From: an uncultured Sphingomonas sp.
GTDB taxonomy: Bacteria > Pseudomonadota > Alphaproteobacteria > Sphingomonadales > Sphingomonadaceae
Length of the DNA: 64,000 bases
Reading direction: 5' to 3'
Assembly (NCBI RefSeq): GCF_913776855.1
Contig: NZ_CAJYQD010000032.1
Coordinates: 1 to 64,000 of the forward strand
Below the pieces are notes generated by a model. It was given only the letters and a program-made list of their open reading frames with translations, was not told where the DNA came from and made no database searches. The position numbers were made by a program, and so were the translations under genes. Positions 44,949 to 53,716 of this stretch are shown piece by piece. Position 1 is the first letter of the stretch; each line of letters starts with the position of its first letter.

Positions 44949-45701
44949 ATGATCGCGATCCTGTCCCCCGCCAAGACGCTCGACTACACGAGCACGCTCC
45001 CCGACCTGTCGTGGAGCGCGCCACGATTCCCCGACGAATCCGGCCAGATCGCGCGCGGCGCGGCGCGGCTGGGCGCGGCGAAGCTGGCCAGCCTGATGCG
45101 GATTTCGCCCAAGCTGGCCGCACTGAATGCCGCGCGGTATCGTGACTTTGCGGACGCCGAGGCGCGGCCGGCGCTGCTGGCGTTCGCCGGCGACGTCTAT
45201 GCCGGGTTCGACGCGAAGTCGCTGGAGGCGGCGCAGTTCGATTTCGCGCAGGATCATGTCCGCATCCTGTCGGGCCTGTACGGGCTGCTCAGGCCGCTGG
45301 ACGCGATCCGGCCGTACCGGCTGGAGATGGGCACGCGCTGGGCGCCGGGGCGGGCGAAGGACCTGTATGCGTTCTGGGGCGACCGCATTGCCGGGCTGCT
45401 GGCGGAGGATGTGCGGGGAAGCGGGTCGGACGTGGTGCTGAACCTGGCCAGCCAGGAATATTGGCACGCGGTGGCGGGACAGCTGCCGGGCGATGTCCGC
45501 GTGATCGAGGTCGATTTCCGCGAGGATGGGCCTGAAGGGCCGCGCTTCGTCAGCTTTCACGCGAAACGCGCGCGGGGGATGATGGCGCGGTGGATGTGCG
45601 AACACCGGGTGACCGATGTGGCGGCGATGCAGGGGTTCGATAGCGACGGGTATCGGTTCGCGGGCGCCGAGGGGGATCGGTGGATGTTCGTGCGGGGGTG
45701 A
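44949..45701 (+). CDS. yaaA: Peroxide stress protein YaaA (DUF328)
   Basis: The 250-residue protein starts MIAILSPAKTLDYTS, the diagnostic YaaA N-terminus. It contains GLYGLLRPLDAIRPYRLEMGTRW, VVLNLASQEYW and FVSFHAKRARGMMARW. In E. coli YaaA lowers free iron during hydrogen peroxide stress and binds DNA. It is monocistronic, divergent from the TPR gene and followed by an extragenic repeat. No OxyR-like site was evident. Confidence 0.95.
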   Translation: MIAILSPAKTLDYTSTLPDLSWSAPRFPDESGQIARGAARLGAAKLASLMRISPKLAALNAARYRDFADAEARPALLAFAGDVYAGFDAKSLEAAQFDFAQDHVRILSGLYGLLRPLDAIRPYRLEMGTRWAPGRAKDLYAFWGDRIAGLLAEDVRGSGSDVVLNLASQEYWHAVAGQLPGDVRVIEVDFREDGPEGPRFVSFHAKRARGMMARWMCEHRVTDVAAMQGFDSDGYRFAGAEGDRWMFVRG

Positions 45702-45735
45702 AGGGGGTTTCGATCCCTTTCCGTTTCCAACCAGA

Positions 45736-45857
45736 CCCGTTTGGTTCGAGCAGCTTCGAGCCTGTCGAGAAGCGTCTGTCGAGAACGCCGCGTTCGGGGC
45801 AACCCCTTCTCGACTTCGGTTCTCGACAGGCTCGAACCTCCGCTCGAAGCAAACGGG
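45736..45857. repeat. Inverted-pair extragenic repeat, second family (copy 3)
   Basis: The left arm (45736-45771, CCCGTTTGGTTCGAGC...) and right arm (about 45820-45857, ...GCTCGAAGCAAACGGG) are inverted copies sharing GAGCCTGTCGAGAA. It lies between yaaA and a convergent small membrane gene, where it may also terminate transcription. Confidence 0.72.
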
Positions 45858-45888
45858 CCGGTCGGGGGGAAGGTTGGGACGGTTTAGC

Positions 45889-46077
45889 TCAAGAAAACAC
45901 CGCGATGATCCCGGCGATCACCGACGAGCCCGCCAGCGGGCCGACGAACATCACCAGCAGGAACACGCCGATGCTGCCCAGCATCACCCGCTCCTGCGGC
46001 CGGGTCAGGCGCGCGGGCGGTCGGGGCGGTTCGTAGCCGTCGGGCGGTGGGGGCCAGGCGTTCGAATCATAGAACAT
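45889..46077 (-). CDS. Small single-span membrane protein with Pro-rich N-terminus
   Basis: The 62-residue product MFYDSNAWPPPPDGYEPPRP has a proline-rich cytoplasmic start and one C-terminal transmembrane helix (about 35-58, VMLGSIGVFLLVMFVGPLAG). Its start lies inside the end of the upstream small gene, overlapping by 11 bases, so the two are probably made together. No family recognised. Confidence 0.6.
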   Translation of the reverse strand: MFYDSNAWPPPPDGYEPPRPPARLTRPQERVMLGSIGVFLLVMFVGPLAGSSVIAGIIAVFS

Positions 46078-46273
46078 CGCGCTTCTCCCGATCCCGCAGG
46101 GGGAATCGTGCGGCAACAACGATCGCCGCGCTGGACAACAGCACAGACGATACCAGAGCGCCCATCGACAGCAACCCGGCCGGCGTGACCGACACGCCTG
46201 CCTTCAGGCGCAGCTTGCGGCCGGCGTGGAGCGTCAAGCGGGCGGATTGCGGTGCGTGGAGGTGGCTGGACAT
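46067..46273 (-). CDS. Small membrane protein, overlaps the next small gene
   Basis: The 68-residue product MSSHLHAPQSARLTLHAGRK has a basic N-terminal segment and one transmembrane helix (about 33-56, LLSMGALVSSVLLSSAAIVV). The composition and coupled overlap with the downstream gene support a real gene, but there is no recognised family and no evidence of function. Confidence 0.55.
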   Translation of the reverse strand: MSSHLHAPQSARLTLHAGRKLRLKAGVSVTPAGLLSMGALVSSVLLSSAAIVVAARFPLRDREKRDVL

Positions 46274-46357
46274 GGACCGGACAACGCAAGGCGCGGCGTT
46301 GCGTGTCCCTGAGGAAAGGCGCCCCCGCTACGTGGCGGGGGCGCTCCCTCTCCTACC

Positions 46358-47965
46358 TCAGGCCGGTTCGGCGACCCGCGGGGCGGCGTCGCGCACCCCG
46401 GCATCGACCGCATCGGCGAACTGCGCGAAATTGGCGGTGAACAGGTCGACCAGCTTGGCGGCGGTGCGGTCATAGGCCGCGCCGTCCGCCCAGGTGCTGC
46501 GCGGGTCGAGGATCGCGGCATCGACGCCCGGCACCGATACCGGCACCTGGAACCCGAACCAGGGATCGGTGCGGAATGCGGCATCGTTCAACGATCCGTC
46601 GAGCGCGGCGTTGAGGAGCGCGCGCGTCGCCTTGATCGGCATCCGGCGCCCTTCGCCATATTGCCCGCCGGTCCAGCCGGTATTGACCAGCCAGCACGCG
46701 ACATTGCCCTTGGCAATCCGTTCCTTCAGCAGGTTGCCATAGACCGACGGATGGCGCGGCATGAACGGTGCGCCGAAGCAGGTCGAGAAGACCGGTTCCG
46801 GTTCGGTCACGCCGATTTCGGTCCCCGCCACCTTCGACGTATAGCCCGACAGGAAATGGTACATCGCCTGGTCCGGGGTCAGCCGCGCGATCGGCGGCAG
46901 GATGCCGAAGGCGTCGGCGGTCAGCATCACGACGTTGCTGGGCACCGGCCCCATATTGTCGGCCGAGGCATTGGGGATCACGTCGATCGGATAGGCCGCA
47001 CGCGAATTTTCGGCGAGGCTGGGATCGTCGAGATCCAGTTCCCGCGTATCCGGGTCCATCACCACATTTTCGAGGACGGTGCCGAACCGCTTGGTCGTGG
47101 CAAAGATTTCCGGCTCCGCCTCGGCCGACAGGCGGATCATCTTGGCATAGCAGCCGCCTTCGAAATTGAAGACCGCCGTGTCCGACCAGCCATGTTCGTC
47201 GTCGCCGATCAGCGTACGGCTGGCATCGGCGCTGAGCGTCGTCTTGCCGGTGCCCGACAGGCCGAAGAACACCGCCGTATCGCCCTTCGGACCGATATTG
47301 GCCGAACAGTGCATCGGCATGGTGCCGGTTTCGGGCAGCAGGAAGTTCAGCAGGCCGAACACCGACTTCTTCATTTCGCCCGCATACTGCGTGCCGCCGA
47401 TCAGGATCAGCTTTTCGGTCATGCTGACCGCGATCACGGTTTCACTGCGGCAGCCGTGGCGCGCGGGATCGGCGCGGAAGTTCGGCAGGTCGATGATGGT
47501 GAAGTCGGGGACGAAGCCCGCCAGATCGGCGTTCTCGGGGCGGACCAGCATCGTGCGGATGAACAGGTTGTGCCACGCCAGCGTGTTGATGACGCGCACC
47601 TTTACCCGGTGTTCGGGCTGCGACCCGCCGAACAGATCCTGCACGAACAAATTCGGTTCGTTGACCAGTTCGGCGAGGAAATCGGCCTTCAGCGTGGCGA
47701 AATGCGCCGGGTCCATCGCGCGGTTGGTCTTGCCCCACCACACGGTATCCTCGGTAATTGCGTCGCGGACCATGAACTTGTCCTGCGGGCTGCGGCCCGT
47801 ATGGCGGCCGGTGGTGACGACCAGCGGGCCGTCCTTGGCCAGCCGCCCTTCCCCGCGCGCGACCGCCAGCTCGACCAGCTGCGGCGTGCGCAGGTTCCAG
47901 TGGACTTCCGCACCGGTATCGATGCCCATTGCGGACAGGTCGTGTTCGGGCGTGACGATCGCCAT
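46358..47965 (-). CDS. pckA: Phosphoenolpyruvate carboxykinase (ATP)
   Basis: The 535-residue enzyme converts oxaloacetate and ATP to phosphoenolpyruvate, the first committed step of gluconeogenesis. Motifs include [13 protein letters not shown], the ATP-binding P-loop [11 protein letters not shown] and the metal/ATP site [10 protein letters not shown]. Substrate-site residues lie near RHGCRSETV and [22 protein letters not shown] precedes ATG 47965. It is divergent from the ChvI response regulator, a pairing well known in alphaproteobacteria, where ChvI can control pckA. Confidence 0.97.
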   Translation of the reverse strand: MAIVTPEHDLSAMGIDTGAEVHWNLRTPQLVELAVARGEGRLAKDGPLVVTTGRHTGRSPQDKFMVRDAITEDTVWWGKTNRAMDPAHFATLKADFLAELVNEPNLFVQDLFGGSQPEHRVKVRVINTLAWHNLFIRTMLVRPENADLAGFVPDFTIIDLPNFRADPARHGCRSETVIAVSMTEKLILIGGTQYAGEMKKSVFGLLNFLLPETGTMPMHCSANIGPKGDTAVFFGLSGTGKTTLSADASRTLIGDDEHGWSDTAVFNFEGGCYAKMIRLSAEAEPEIFATTKRFGTVLENVVMDPDTRELDLDDPSLAENSRAAYPIDVIPNASADNMGPVPSNVVMLTADAFGILPPIARLTPDQAMYHFLSGYTSKVAGTEIGVTEPEPVFSTCFGAPFMPRHPSVYGNLLKERIAKGNVACWLVNTGWTGGQYGEGRRMPIKATRALLNAALDGSLNDAAFRTDPWFGFQVPVSVPGVDAAILDPRSTWADGAAYDRTAAKLVDLFTANFAQFADAVDAGVRDAAPRVAEPA

Positions 47966-48069
47966 GCTGCATTCTCCCTCGGGTACCGACTCGCGGACGG
48001 TACCCCCGTCTCGCGATTTCGGGATGCTGTAGGCGCGTGACGGCAAAGCGTCAAACACGTTAAACAACA

Positions 48070-48075
48070 TTATAG
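48070..48075 (-). promoter_or_regulatory. Candidate -10 box of pckA
   Basis: TATAAT reads on the minus strand at 48075-48070, about 105 bases upstream of pckA. No good -35 lies at standard distance, suggesting activator-dependent initiation. The rest of this 327-base divergent region holds no gene. Confidence 0.4.
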
Positions 48076-48292
48076 CCATGGTGTTTTGCGATTACGACCA
48101 ATGGGTTAGCAAGTTAATTATATGATATATGCGATCGCCGCCGGAAGACGCATGAGCAGGATGCCGGTCCGGACATTCGTCCCGGCACGAAACGCCGGCA
48201 CGAAAGGATTGTCGCTCCGCTACGGCACAGGGCATTGAGCGGCGGCGCCCTTTCCCGTAACCGTCAGGCGTGATGCACACGGATTTCCGCCC

Positions 48293-49003
48293 ATGACCGC
48301 GACGATCGCGCTGGTCGATGATGACCGCAACATCCTGACGTCGGTATCGATCGCGTTGCAGACCGAAGGCTTTGTCACGCGGGTCTATTCGGATGGCGAA
48401 GTGGCGCTGAAGGCCTTTGCCGAGAACCCTCCCGACCTGGCCGTGCTGGACATCAAGATGCCGCGGATGGACGGCCTCGAACTGCTGCGCCGGTTGCGGG
48501 AAAAAAGCCGGCTGCCGGTGATCTTCCTGACCAGCAAGGACGACGAGCTGGACGAGGCGCTGGGCCTTGCCATGGGTGCCGACGACTATATCGCCAAGCC
48601 GTTTTCGCAGCGGCTGCTGATCGCGCGCATCCGCGCCATCCTGCGCCGGGCCGAACCGGCGCTGGCCGGTGAGCCGGGCAGTCCCGAGGGTACGCCCCAG
48701 GCGGTGCTGGAGCGCGGACGCCTCGCGATGGACCCGGCGCGGCACAAGGTGACGTGGAACGGCGAGAACGTCACGCTGACCGTGACCGAGTTCCTGATCC
48801 TCGAAACGCTTGCCAGCCGCCCCGGCATCGTCAAGACGCGCAACCAGTTGATGGACGCCGCCTATCAGGACGACATCTATGTCGACGACCGCACGATCGA
48901 CAGCCACATCAAGCGGTTGCGCCGCAAGTTCCGACAGGTCGACAAGGAATTCGACGCGATCGAGACGCTGTATGGCGCGGGGTATCGCTTCGCGGACGAA
49001 TAG
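48293..49003 (+). CDS. chvI: Response regulator ChvI (OmpR family)
   Basis: The 236-residue protein has a receiver domain (1-120) with acidic pocket DDD at 9-11, phospho-Asp53 in [17 protein letters not shown] and Lys in DYIAKPFS. A winged-helix DNA-binding domain (about 140-235) follows. ChvG-ChvI senses acid or envelope stress and regulates envelope, exopolysaccharide and carbon genes in alphaproteobacteria. Divergent from pckA and upstream of chvG. Confidence 0.95.
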   Translation: MTATIALVDDDRNILTSVSIALQTEGFVTRVYSDGEVALKAFAENPPDLAVLDIKMPRMDGLELLRRLREKSRLPVIFLTSKDDELDEALGLAMGADDYIAKPFSQRLLIARIRAILRRAEPALAGEPGSPEGTPQAVLERGRLAMDPARHKVTWNGENVTLTVTEFLILETLASRPGIVKTRNQLMDAAYQDDIYVDDRTIDSHIKRLRRKFRQVDKEFDAIETLYGAGYRFADE

Positions 49004-49053
49004 GGTGGGCAGCGGCAGTCGGCCTTTGGTTCGACGCGTACGTCAAACGGCAT

Positions 49054-49145
49054 CGTACCCCGGCGAAGGCCGGGGTCCAGTTGGGAAACGTCCGTGATGG
49101 AAGCGCGAAGTGCCGTAACTGGACCCCGGCCTTCGCCGGGGTACG
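49054..49145. repeat. REPIN: perfect 29-bp inverted repeat pair
   Basis: Arms 49054-49082 and 49117-49145 are perfect 29-base inverted repeats, each itself a palindrome (CGTACCCCGGCG...CGCCGGGGT type), separated by 34 bases. The pair sits between chvI and chvG, ending about 24 bases before the chvG ATG, so it lies in their shared mRNA leader region. Confidence 0.85.
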
Positions 49146-49169
49146 GTATTGGTGGATGCGGAACCGCTG

Positions 49170-50741
49170 ATGCCCCCCGCTGACATCCCCGAGGACCTGC
49201 CGGTCGACGAAGGCGCGCTGTCGCTCCGCTGGTCGGGGCGGGTGTCGCTGACGCCGCGCATCCTGTTCGTGAACATCTTTGCGCTCGCCTTGCTGGCCGG
49301 CGGGTTCTTCTATCTCGACAGTTATCGCGCGCGGATCGTTGACGGGCGGGTGGCGCAGGCGGAGCGCGAGGTGCGGCTGATCGCCGAGGCGCTGTCGCTG
49401 ATGGCACCCGACGACCGCACCGACGAAATGGTCAATTTCGCGCGCAAGTCGGGGCTGCGCCTGCGCATCTATGACCGGCGCGGGCGGCTGGTCGCCGACA
49501 GCCGGGTGCTGGGCGTACGCAATTTCCAGCTGGTCGATCCGGACAAGGACGGCTGGCAACAGGATGCCGCGCGCGCGCTGGACGCCGGGATCGACACGGT
49601 GGTCGGCAACGAACGCGACCCGCTGTACCGCGAACGCGCGCCGGGGCGCGGACTGCGCTGGCCCGATGTGGTGACGGTGCGGACGACCGGGGCGACCGCC
49701 GCCACCGTGTGGCGGGCGCCGGACCGGACGCCGGTCGTCACCGCCGCCGCGCCGCTGCCGGAGGACCGGGTGCTGATGGCGACGGTCAACGCGCGCGACA
49801 TCACCTCCACCGTCCGGTCGGAGCGGTTTCGCCTGAGCCTGGTGCTGGGCGTCGCGGTGCTGCTGTCGGTGCTGTTGTCGCTGTTCCTGGCGCGCACCAT
49901 CGTCCGGCCGATGCGGATGCTGGCGCGTGCCGCGATCCGGGTGCGGCTGGGCCGTGCGCGCGAGGTGGTGGTGCCGCGCCTGCCCAGCCGCCGGGACGAG
50001 ATCGGGATGCTCGCCCGCGCGCTGTCGGACATGACCAGTACGCTGCGCAGCCGGATCGACGCGACCGAGGCGTTCGCCGCCGACGTCACGCACGAGCTGA
50101 AGAACCCGCTCGCCTCGCTACGCTCCGCGGTCGACGGGCTGGGCGCGGTGAAGGACCCCGATCTGCAGGCGCAGTTGCTGGCGATCGTGCAGGACGATGT
50201 GCATCGGCTCGACCGGCTGATTACCGACATTTCCGACGCATCGCGGCTGGATGCGCAGCTGGCGCGGGCGAAGTTCGAAAGCGTCGATCTGGTCGCGCTG
50301 ATCGCCGCGCTGGTCGCCTATCGCACCGATCGCGGGATCGAACGCGACGTGGTGCTGCGCTTCGACCCCGACGAACCGCTGGTGGTCAGCGGCGAGGGTG
50401 CGCGGCTGGAACGGGTGTTCGCCAATCTGATCGACAACGCCATTTCCTTCTCTCCCCCCGGCGGCACGGTGCGGATCGCCGGCGGCAATGACGGCGACCT
50501 GGTGGAGATCGAGGTGGTCGACGATGGCCCCGGCGTGCCCCCCGAACAGCGCGAGGCGGTGTTCCGCCGGTTCCATTCGGTGCGACCAGGCGACGAGGCT
50601 TTCGGACGACATTCGGGCCTTGGCCTTGCCATCGCGCGGACCATCGTCGAAGGGCATGGCGGTATGATCGCCGCAGAATCACGCCGGGACCAGCGCGAGG
50701 GCGCACGCTTCGTGGTGCAGCTGCCGGTGGCGGGCGCATGA
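49170..50741 (+). CDS. chvG: Sensor histidine kinase ChvG
   Basis: The 523-residue membrane kinase has two transmembrane helices (about 35-55 and 220-245) flanking a periplasmic sensor loop. HAMP (about 245-300), HisKA with phospho-His in FAADVTHELKNPLASLRSAV (near 310) and an HATPase domain (NLIDNAISFSPPGG, HSGLGLAIARTIVEGHGG) follow. ATG 49170 is preferred; TTG 49149 or GTG 49152 would add a few residues. Its stop overlaps hprK (ATGA). Confidence 0.93.
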   Translation: MPPADIPEDLPVDEGALSLRWSGRVSLTPRILFVNIFALALLAGGFFYLDSYRARIVDGRVAQAEREVRLIAEALSLMAPDDRTDEMVNFARKSGLRLRIYDRRGRLVADSRVLGVRNFQLVDPDKDGWQQDAARALDAGIDTVVGNERDPLYRERAPGRGLRWPDVVTVRTTGATAATVWRAPDRTPVVTAAAPLPEDRVLMATVNARDITSTVRSERFRLSLVLGVAVLLSVLLSLFLARTIVRPMRMLARAAIRVRLGRAREVVVPRLPSRRDEIGMLARALSDMTSTLRSRIDATEAFAADVTHELKNPLASLRSAVDGLGAVKDPDLQAQLLAIVQDDVHRLDRLITDISDASRLDAQLARAKFESVDLVALIAALVAYRTDRGIERDVVLRFDPDEPLVVSGEGARLERVFANLIDNAISFSPPGGTVRIAGGNDGDLVEIEVVDDGPGVPPEQREAVFRRFHSVRPGDEAFGRHSGLGLAIARTIVEGHGGMIAAESRRDQREGARFVVQLPVAGA

Positions 50742-51160
50742 GCGACGAGCCGCCGCAACCCGTCCATGCGTCGTGCGTGGCGATCGACGGGCGCGCCGTG
50801 CTGATCGCCGGGCCGTCGGGGGCGGGCAAGTCGGACCTGACGCTGCGGCTGATCGATGCCGGCGCGATGCTGGTCAGCGACGACTATACGGCGCTGACCG
50901 TGCGGGACGGCGCGCTGTACGCCGCGCCGCCCGCGACCATCGCCGGGCGGATCGAAGTGCGCGGCATCGGCATCGTCGAGCGCCCCTTCGTCGCCGACGT
51001 GCCCGTCGCCCTGTGGGTCGCGGCCGGAATGCCCGAACGGATGCCCGAGCCCATGACCCATGTCGTCGCCGGCATATCCCTGCCCGCCTATACCCTTTCC
51101 CTGCTGGAGGCCTCCGCCCCGGCGCGTATCCACCTGATGCTCGACAGGATCGCACGATAA
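50738..51160 (+). CDS. hprK: Short HPr kinase/phosphatase (alphaproteobacterial type)
   Basis: The 140-residue protein consists only of the C-terminal catalytic domain of HprK, with Walker A GPSGAGKSD near 28-36 and SDDYTAL. A family-signature segment (about 65-85, IEVRGIGIVE) follows. Such short HprKs phosphorylate HPr on a serine in the alphaproteobacterial PTS. The gene overlaps chvG by 4 bases and rapZ by 1 base (TAATG), so stress sensing and PTS control are co-produced. Confidence 0.92.
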   Translation: MSDEPPQPVHASCVAIDGRAVLIAGPSGAGKSDLTLRLIDAGAMLVSDDYTALTVRDGALYAAPPATIAGRIEVRGIGIVERPFVADVPVALWVAAGMPERMPEPMTHVVAGISLPAYTLSLLEASAPARIHLMLDRIAR

Positions 51161-52050
51161 TGCAGCACGCCAACATCCTGCTGGTCACCGGCATGTCCGG
51201 TGCGGGGAAATCGACGGTCCTCAAGACGCTGGAGGACAGCGGCTGGGACATTGTCGACAATCTGCCGCTGCGCCTGCTCGGCCAGCTGATCGCCGCGACG
51301 CCCGCCGATGCCGACCGGCCGCTTGCCGTCGGAATCGGAACGCGGACACGCGGGTTCGACGCCGAACAGATCGTCGCCGCGATCCGCGCCCGGCCGGAGT
51401 TCGGGGTCAGCGTCCTGTTCCTCGACAGCAGCCAGGCCGAGCTGGAGCGGCGCTACAACGAAACGCGGCGACGCCACCCGCTGGCCAGCGACCGCACCGC
51501 CGCCGACGGGATCGAGAGCGAACGCGAGGTGCTGGAGCCGCTGCGCGCCTTCGCCAACCGGCTGCTCGATACCACCAATTTCAGCCGCAACGACCTGGCG
51601 CAATGGACGCGCGAGACCTTTGCCGAACCGGACAGCAGCGCGCCGGTGCTGTCGGTGCTGTCGTTCGGCTTCTCGCGCGGGGTGCCGCGCAACGCCGATA
51701 TCGTGCTGGACATGCGGTTCCTGCGCAATCCGCACTGGGACCCGGTGCTGCGGCCGGGAACGGGGCTGGACCCCGATGTCGCCGCCTATGTGCAGGCCGA
51801 CCCCGCCTATGACGCGGCGATCGCGTCGTTCGAAACGATGCTGCTGACCCTCCTCCCCCGCTATCGCGCGGAGGGGAAATCCTATGTCACCATCGCCTTT
51901 GGCTGTACCGGCGGGCGGCACCGGTCGGTCCATGTCGCCGAACGGATGGGCGCATGGTTGCGTACCCAGGGATTTTCGCCCACGATACACCATCGCGACC
52001 TAGGCACCGCGCCGCAGGATTCGCTGGAAGGCGCAAAGCAGGCGCCATGA
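51160..52050 (+). CDS. rapZ: RNase adapter protein RapZ
   Basis: The 296-residue protein has an N-terminal P-loop (LLVTGMSGAGKSTVLKTLED) and the RapZ core LFLDSSQAELERRYNETRRRHPL. The C-terminal domain carries SFGFSRGVPRNADIVLDMRFLRNPHW and GCTGGRHRSVHVAE. In E. coli RapZ directs RNase E to the GlmZ sRNA to control GlmS; in alphaproteobacteria its target is less clear. Coupled to hprK (TAATG) and to the EIIA gene (ATGA). Confidence 0.95.
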   Translation: MQHANILLVTGMSGAGKSTVLKTLEDSGWDIVDNLPLRLLGQLIAATPADADRPLAVGIGTRTRGFDAEQIVAAIRARPEFGVSVLFLDSSQAELERRYNETRRRHPLASDRTAADGIESEREVLEPLRAFANRLLDTTNFSRNDLAQWTRETFAEPDSSAPVLSVLSFGFSRGVPRNADIVLDMRFLRNPHWDPVLRPGTGLDPDVAAYVQADPAYDAAIASFETMLLTLLPRYRAEGKSYVTIAFGCTGGRHRSVHVAERMGAWLRTQGFSPTIHHRDLGTAPQDSLEGAKQAP

Positions 52051-52481
52051 CGGATGTAGGAACGACGACGAACATGATCGGCCTGGTTTTGGTGACGCAC
52101 GGACGTCTTGCCGAGGAGTTCGTCGTGGCGATGGAGCATGTCGTGGGTCCGCAGGAGCGGATCGGCACGGTGTGTATCGGTCCCGAGGACGATATGGAGG
52201 AACGCCGCGCCGACATCGCCAAGGCGATCGCCGATGTCGATGCCGGACAGGGCGTGATCGTGCTGACCGACCTGTTCGGCGGCACGCCCAGCAATCTTGC
52301 CATCTCGCTGATGGAAACGGGCCGGATCGAGGTGATCGCGGGCATCAACCTGCCGATGCTGATCCGGCTGGGCGGTGCGCGCAAGGCGATGAAGGTCGCC
52401 GAAGCCGTCGCCGCCGCGCGCGAGGCGGGGCGCAAGTACATCTCGGTCGCCAGCGAAGTGCTGGGCGAGGCGGCGGCGTGA
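52047..52481 (+). CDS. PTS EIIA component, mannose (ManX) family
   Basis: The 144-residue protein matches the EIIA-Man fold: IGLVLVTHGRLAEEFVVAME carries the phospho-acceptor His18. GVIVLTDLFGGTPSNLAI and VIAGINLPMLIRL follow. In alphaproteobacteria without a sugar-transporting PTS this EIIA is the regulatory end point of the phosphorelay EI-Ntr, HPr, EIIA. The start overlaps rapZ, and its stop overlaps the HPr start (GTGA). Confidence 0.93.
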   Translation: MTDVGTTTNMIGLVLVTHGRLAEEFVVAMEHVVGPQERIGTVCIGPEDDMEERRADIAKAIADVDAGQGVIVLTDLFGGTPSNLAISLMETGRIEVIAGINLPMLIRLGGARKAMKVAEAVAAAREAGRKYISVASEVLGEAAA

Positions 52482-52747
52482 GCGTCACCCGCACCGTCCA
52501 GATCACCAACCGCCGCGGGCTGCACGCGCGCGCCAGCGCCAAGTTCGTGACCATGGCCGCCGCCGCTCCGATCGAGGTCAGTGTCGAAAAGGACGGATCG
52601 CGGGTCACCGGCACGTCGATCATGGGCCTGATGATGCTGGGCGCGGCCAAGGGTGACCACATCACGATCAGCGCGGTCGGTGACGGCGCCGAGGCGGTGG
52701 TGGGACAGCTGTGTCAGCTGGTCGAGGATCGTTTCGGCGAGGATTGA
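52478..52747 (+). CDS. ptsH: Phosphocarrier protein HPr (NPr)
   Basis: The 89-residue protein starts at GTG 52478. It contains the active-site GLHARASAKFV, in which His16 accepts phosphate from EI, and the regulatory-serine segment GTSIMGLMMLGA recognised by HPr kinase. It ends the chvI-chvG-hprK-rapZ-EIIA-HPr operon. No enzyme I gene lies in the window. Confidence 0.95.
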   Translation: MSVTRTVQITNRRGLHARASAKFVTMAAAAPIEVSVEKDGSRVTGTSIMGLMMLGAAKGDHITISAVGDGAEAVVGQLCQLVEDRFGED

Positions 52748-52798
52748 GCGGCCGGGGGGCGTGGATCGCCCCCTCCCCGTCGTCACGTCGGCTCCACG

Positions 52799-52881
52799 CG
52801 TCATCCCAGCGAAGGCTGGGATCTCCCGGTCATGGCACGAGGCAGGAGCCGCTTGAGGCCCCAGCCTGCGCTGGGGCGACG
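52799..52881. repeat. REPIN-like inverted repeat pair (first family)
   Basis: Two palindromes, 52799-52825 (TCATCCCAGCGAAGGCTGGGAT) and 52855-52881 (CCCCAGCCTGCGCTGGGG), are inverted and imperfect. Located between ptsH and the LuxR-type gene. Related to the copy inside the sensor kinase at 41717-41798. Confidence 0.75.
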
Positions 52882-52966
52882 TTCGCTTCGGGTTTGACGG
52901 GCCGTCGTACCCGTCCCAAATTTTTAGGGGTAGCCGCTCCCCTGGCCCGGACATAGGCCGAACCCC

Positions 52967-53716
52967 ATGAACCTGCCGACCAAAGCAGCCCTCGACGCCC
53001 TGACCGAAAAGGAAAAGCAGACGCTGCGCCTGATCGTGCGTGGGCATGATGCGAAGTCGGTCGCGGTCACGCTGGGGCTGTCGGTCCATACCATCAACGA
53101 ACGGCTGCGCGATGCGCGGCGCAAGCTGGCGGTGTCGAGCAGCCGCGAGGCGGCGCGGCTGTTGCTCGACGCCGAGACCCCCGAGAATCTGGGGGACGAA
53201 AGAACCGGGGAGGACGCACGGAGCGCGGCAAACGATGTGGGATCGGCGCCGGACGACGGCGCGACACCGGCGCGTCGCCGGTGGCCGGTTCTGATCGGAG
53301 TGATGCTGATGACCTTCGCCCTTGGCCTGCTGGCCCTGACCCTGATGCCCGGTTCGACCCAGGCGCCGCCCCCGTCGGCCACCGCACCCGCCACGCCTGC
53401 GTCCGACGCAGCGCGCACCTTTCTCGAACTGGTCGATGCCGGGCGCTGGAGCGACAGCTATGGCCGGTTCGGCGCGGCGTTTCGCAAGCTGAACAGCGAA
53501 GCGGTGTGGAGCGAGGTGTCGCAGCGCGTGCGCCCGCCGCTGGGCATGGTCGTGTCGCGGACGCTGCTGGGGCAGGAGACGATCCCCGTGCCGCCGGCCG
53601 GCGTCGAAATGCTGAAATTCCGCACCCGCTTCGCGACCGGCGGCGACAAGGTCGAGACGGTGACGCTCGATCAGGAAGGCGGCGACTGGAAGGTCGTCGG
53701 GGTGACGATCGAGTAA
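52967..53716 (+). CDS. Membrane-anchored LuxR-type HTH protein with DUF4019 domain
   Basis: The 249-residue protein begins with a LuxR/GerE HTH (about 8-65, LTEKEKQTLRLIVRGHDAKSVAVTLGLSVHTINERLRDARRKL). After an acidic linker there is one transmembrane helix (about 105-125, WPVLIGVMLMTFALGLLALTL). A periplasmic DUF4019-like domain (about 148-249, AARTFLELVDAGRWSDSYGRFGAAFRKLNS) follows. This is a single-component transmembrane regulator layout, the DNA-binding end facing the cytoplasm. Targets and signal unknown. The 3' end overlaps the convergent next gene by 46 bases. Confidence 0.85.
   Translation: MNLPTKAALDALTEKEKQTLRLIVRGHDAKSVAVTLGLSVHTINERLRDARRKLAVSSSREAARLLLDAETPENLGDERTGEDARSAANDVGSAPDDGATPARRRWPVLIGVMLMTFALGLLALTLMPGSTQAPPPSATAPATPASDAARTFLELVDAGRWSDSYGRFGAAFRKLNSEAVWSEVSQRVRPPLGMVVSRTLLGQETIPVPPAGVEMLKFRTRFATGGDKVETVTLDQEGGDWKVVGVTIE

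Noticed and set aside
49054..49145. Factor-independent terminator between chvI and chvG
   Set aside because: The hairpin is perfect but has no T run, and the sequence family recurs at other loci; it is better explained as a mobile repeat.
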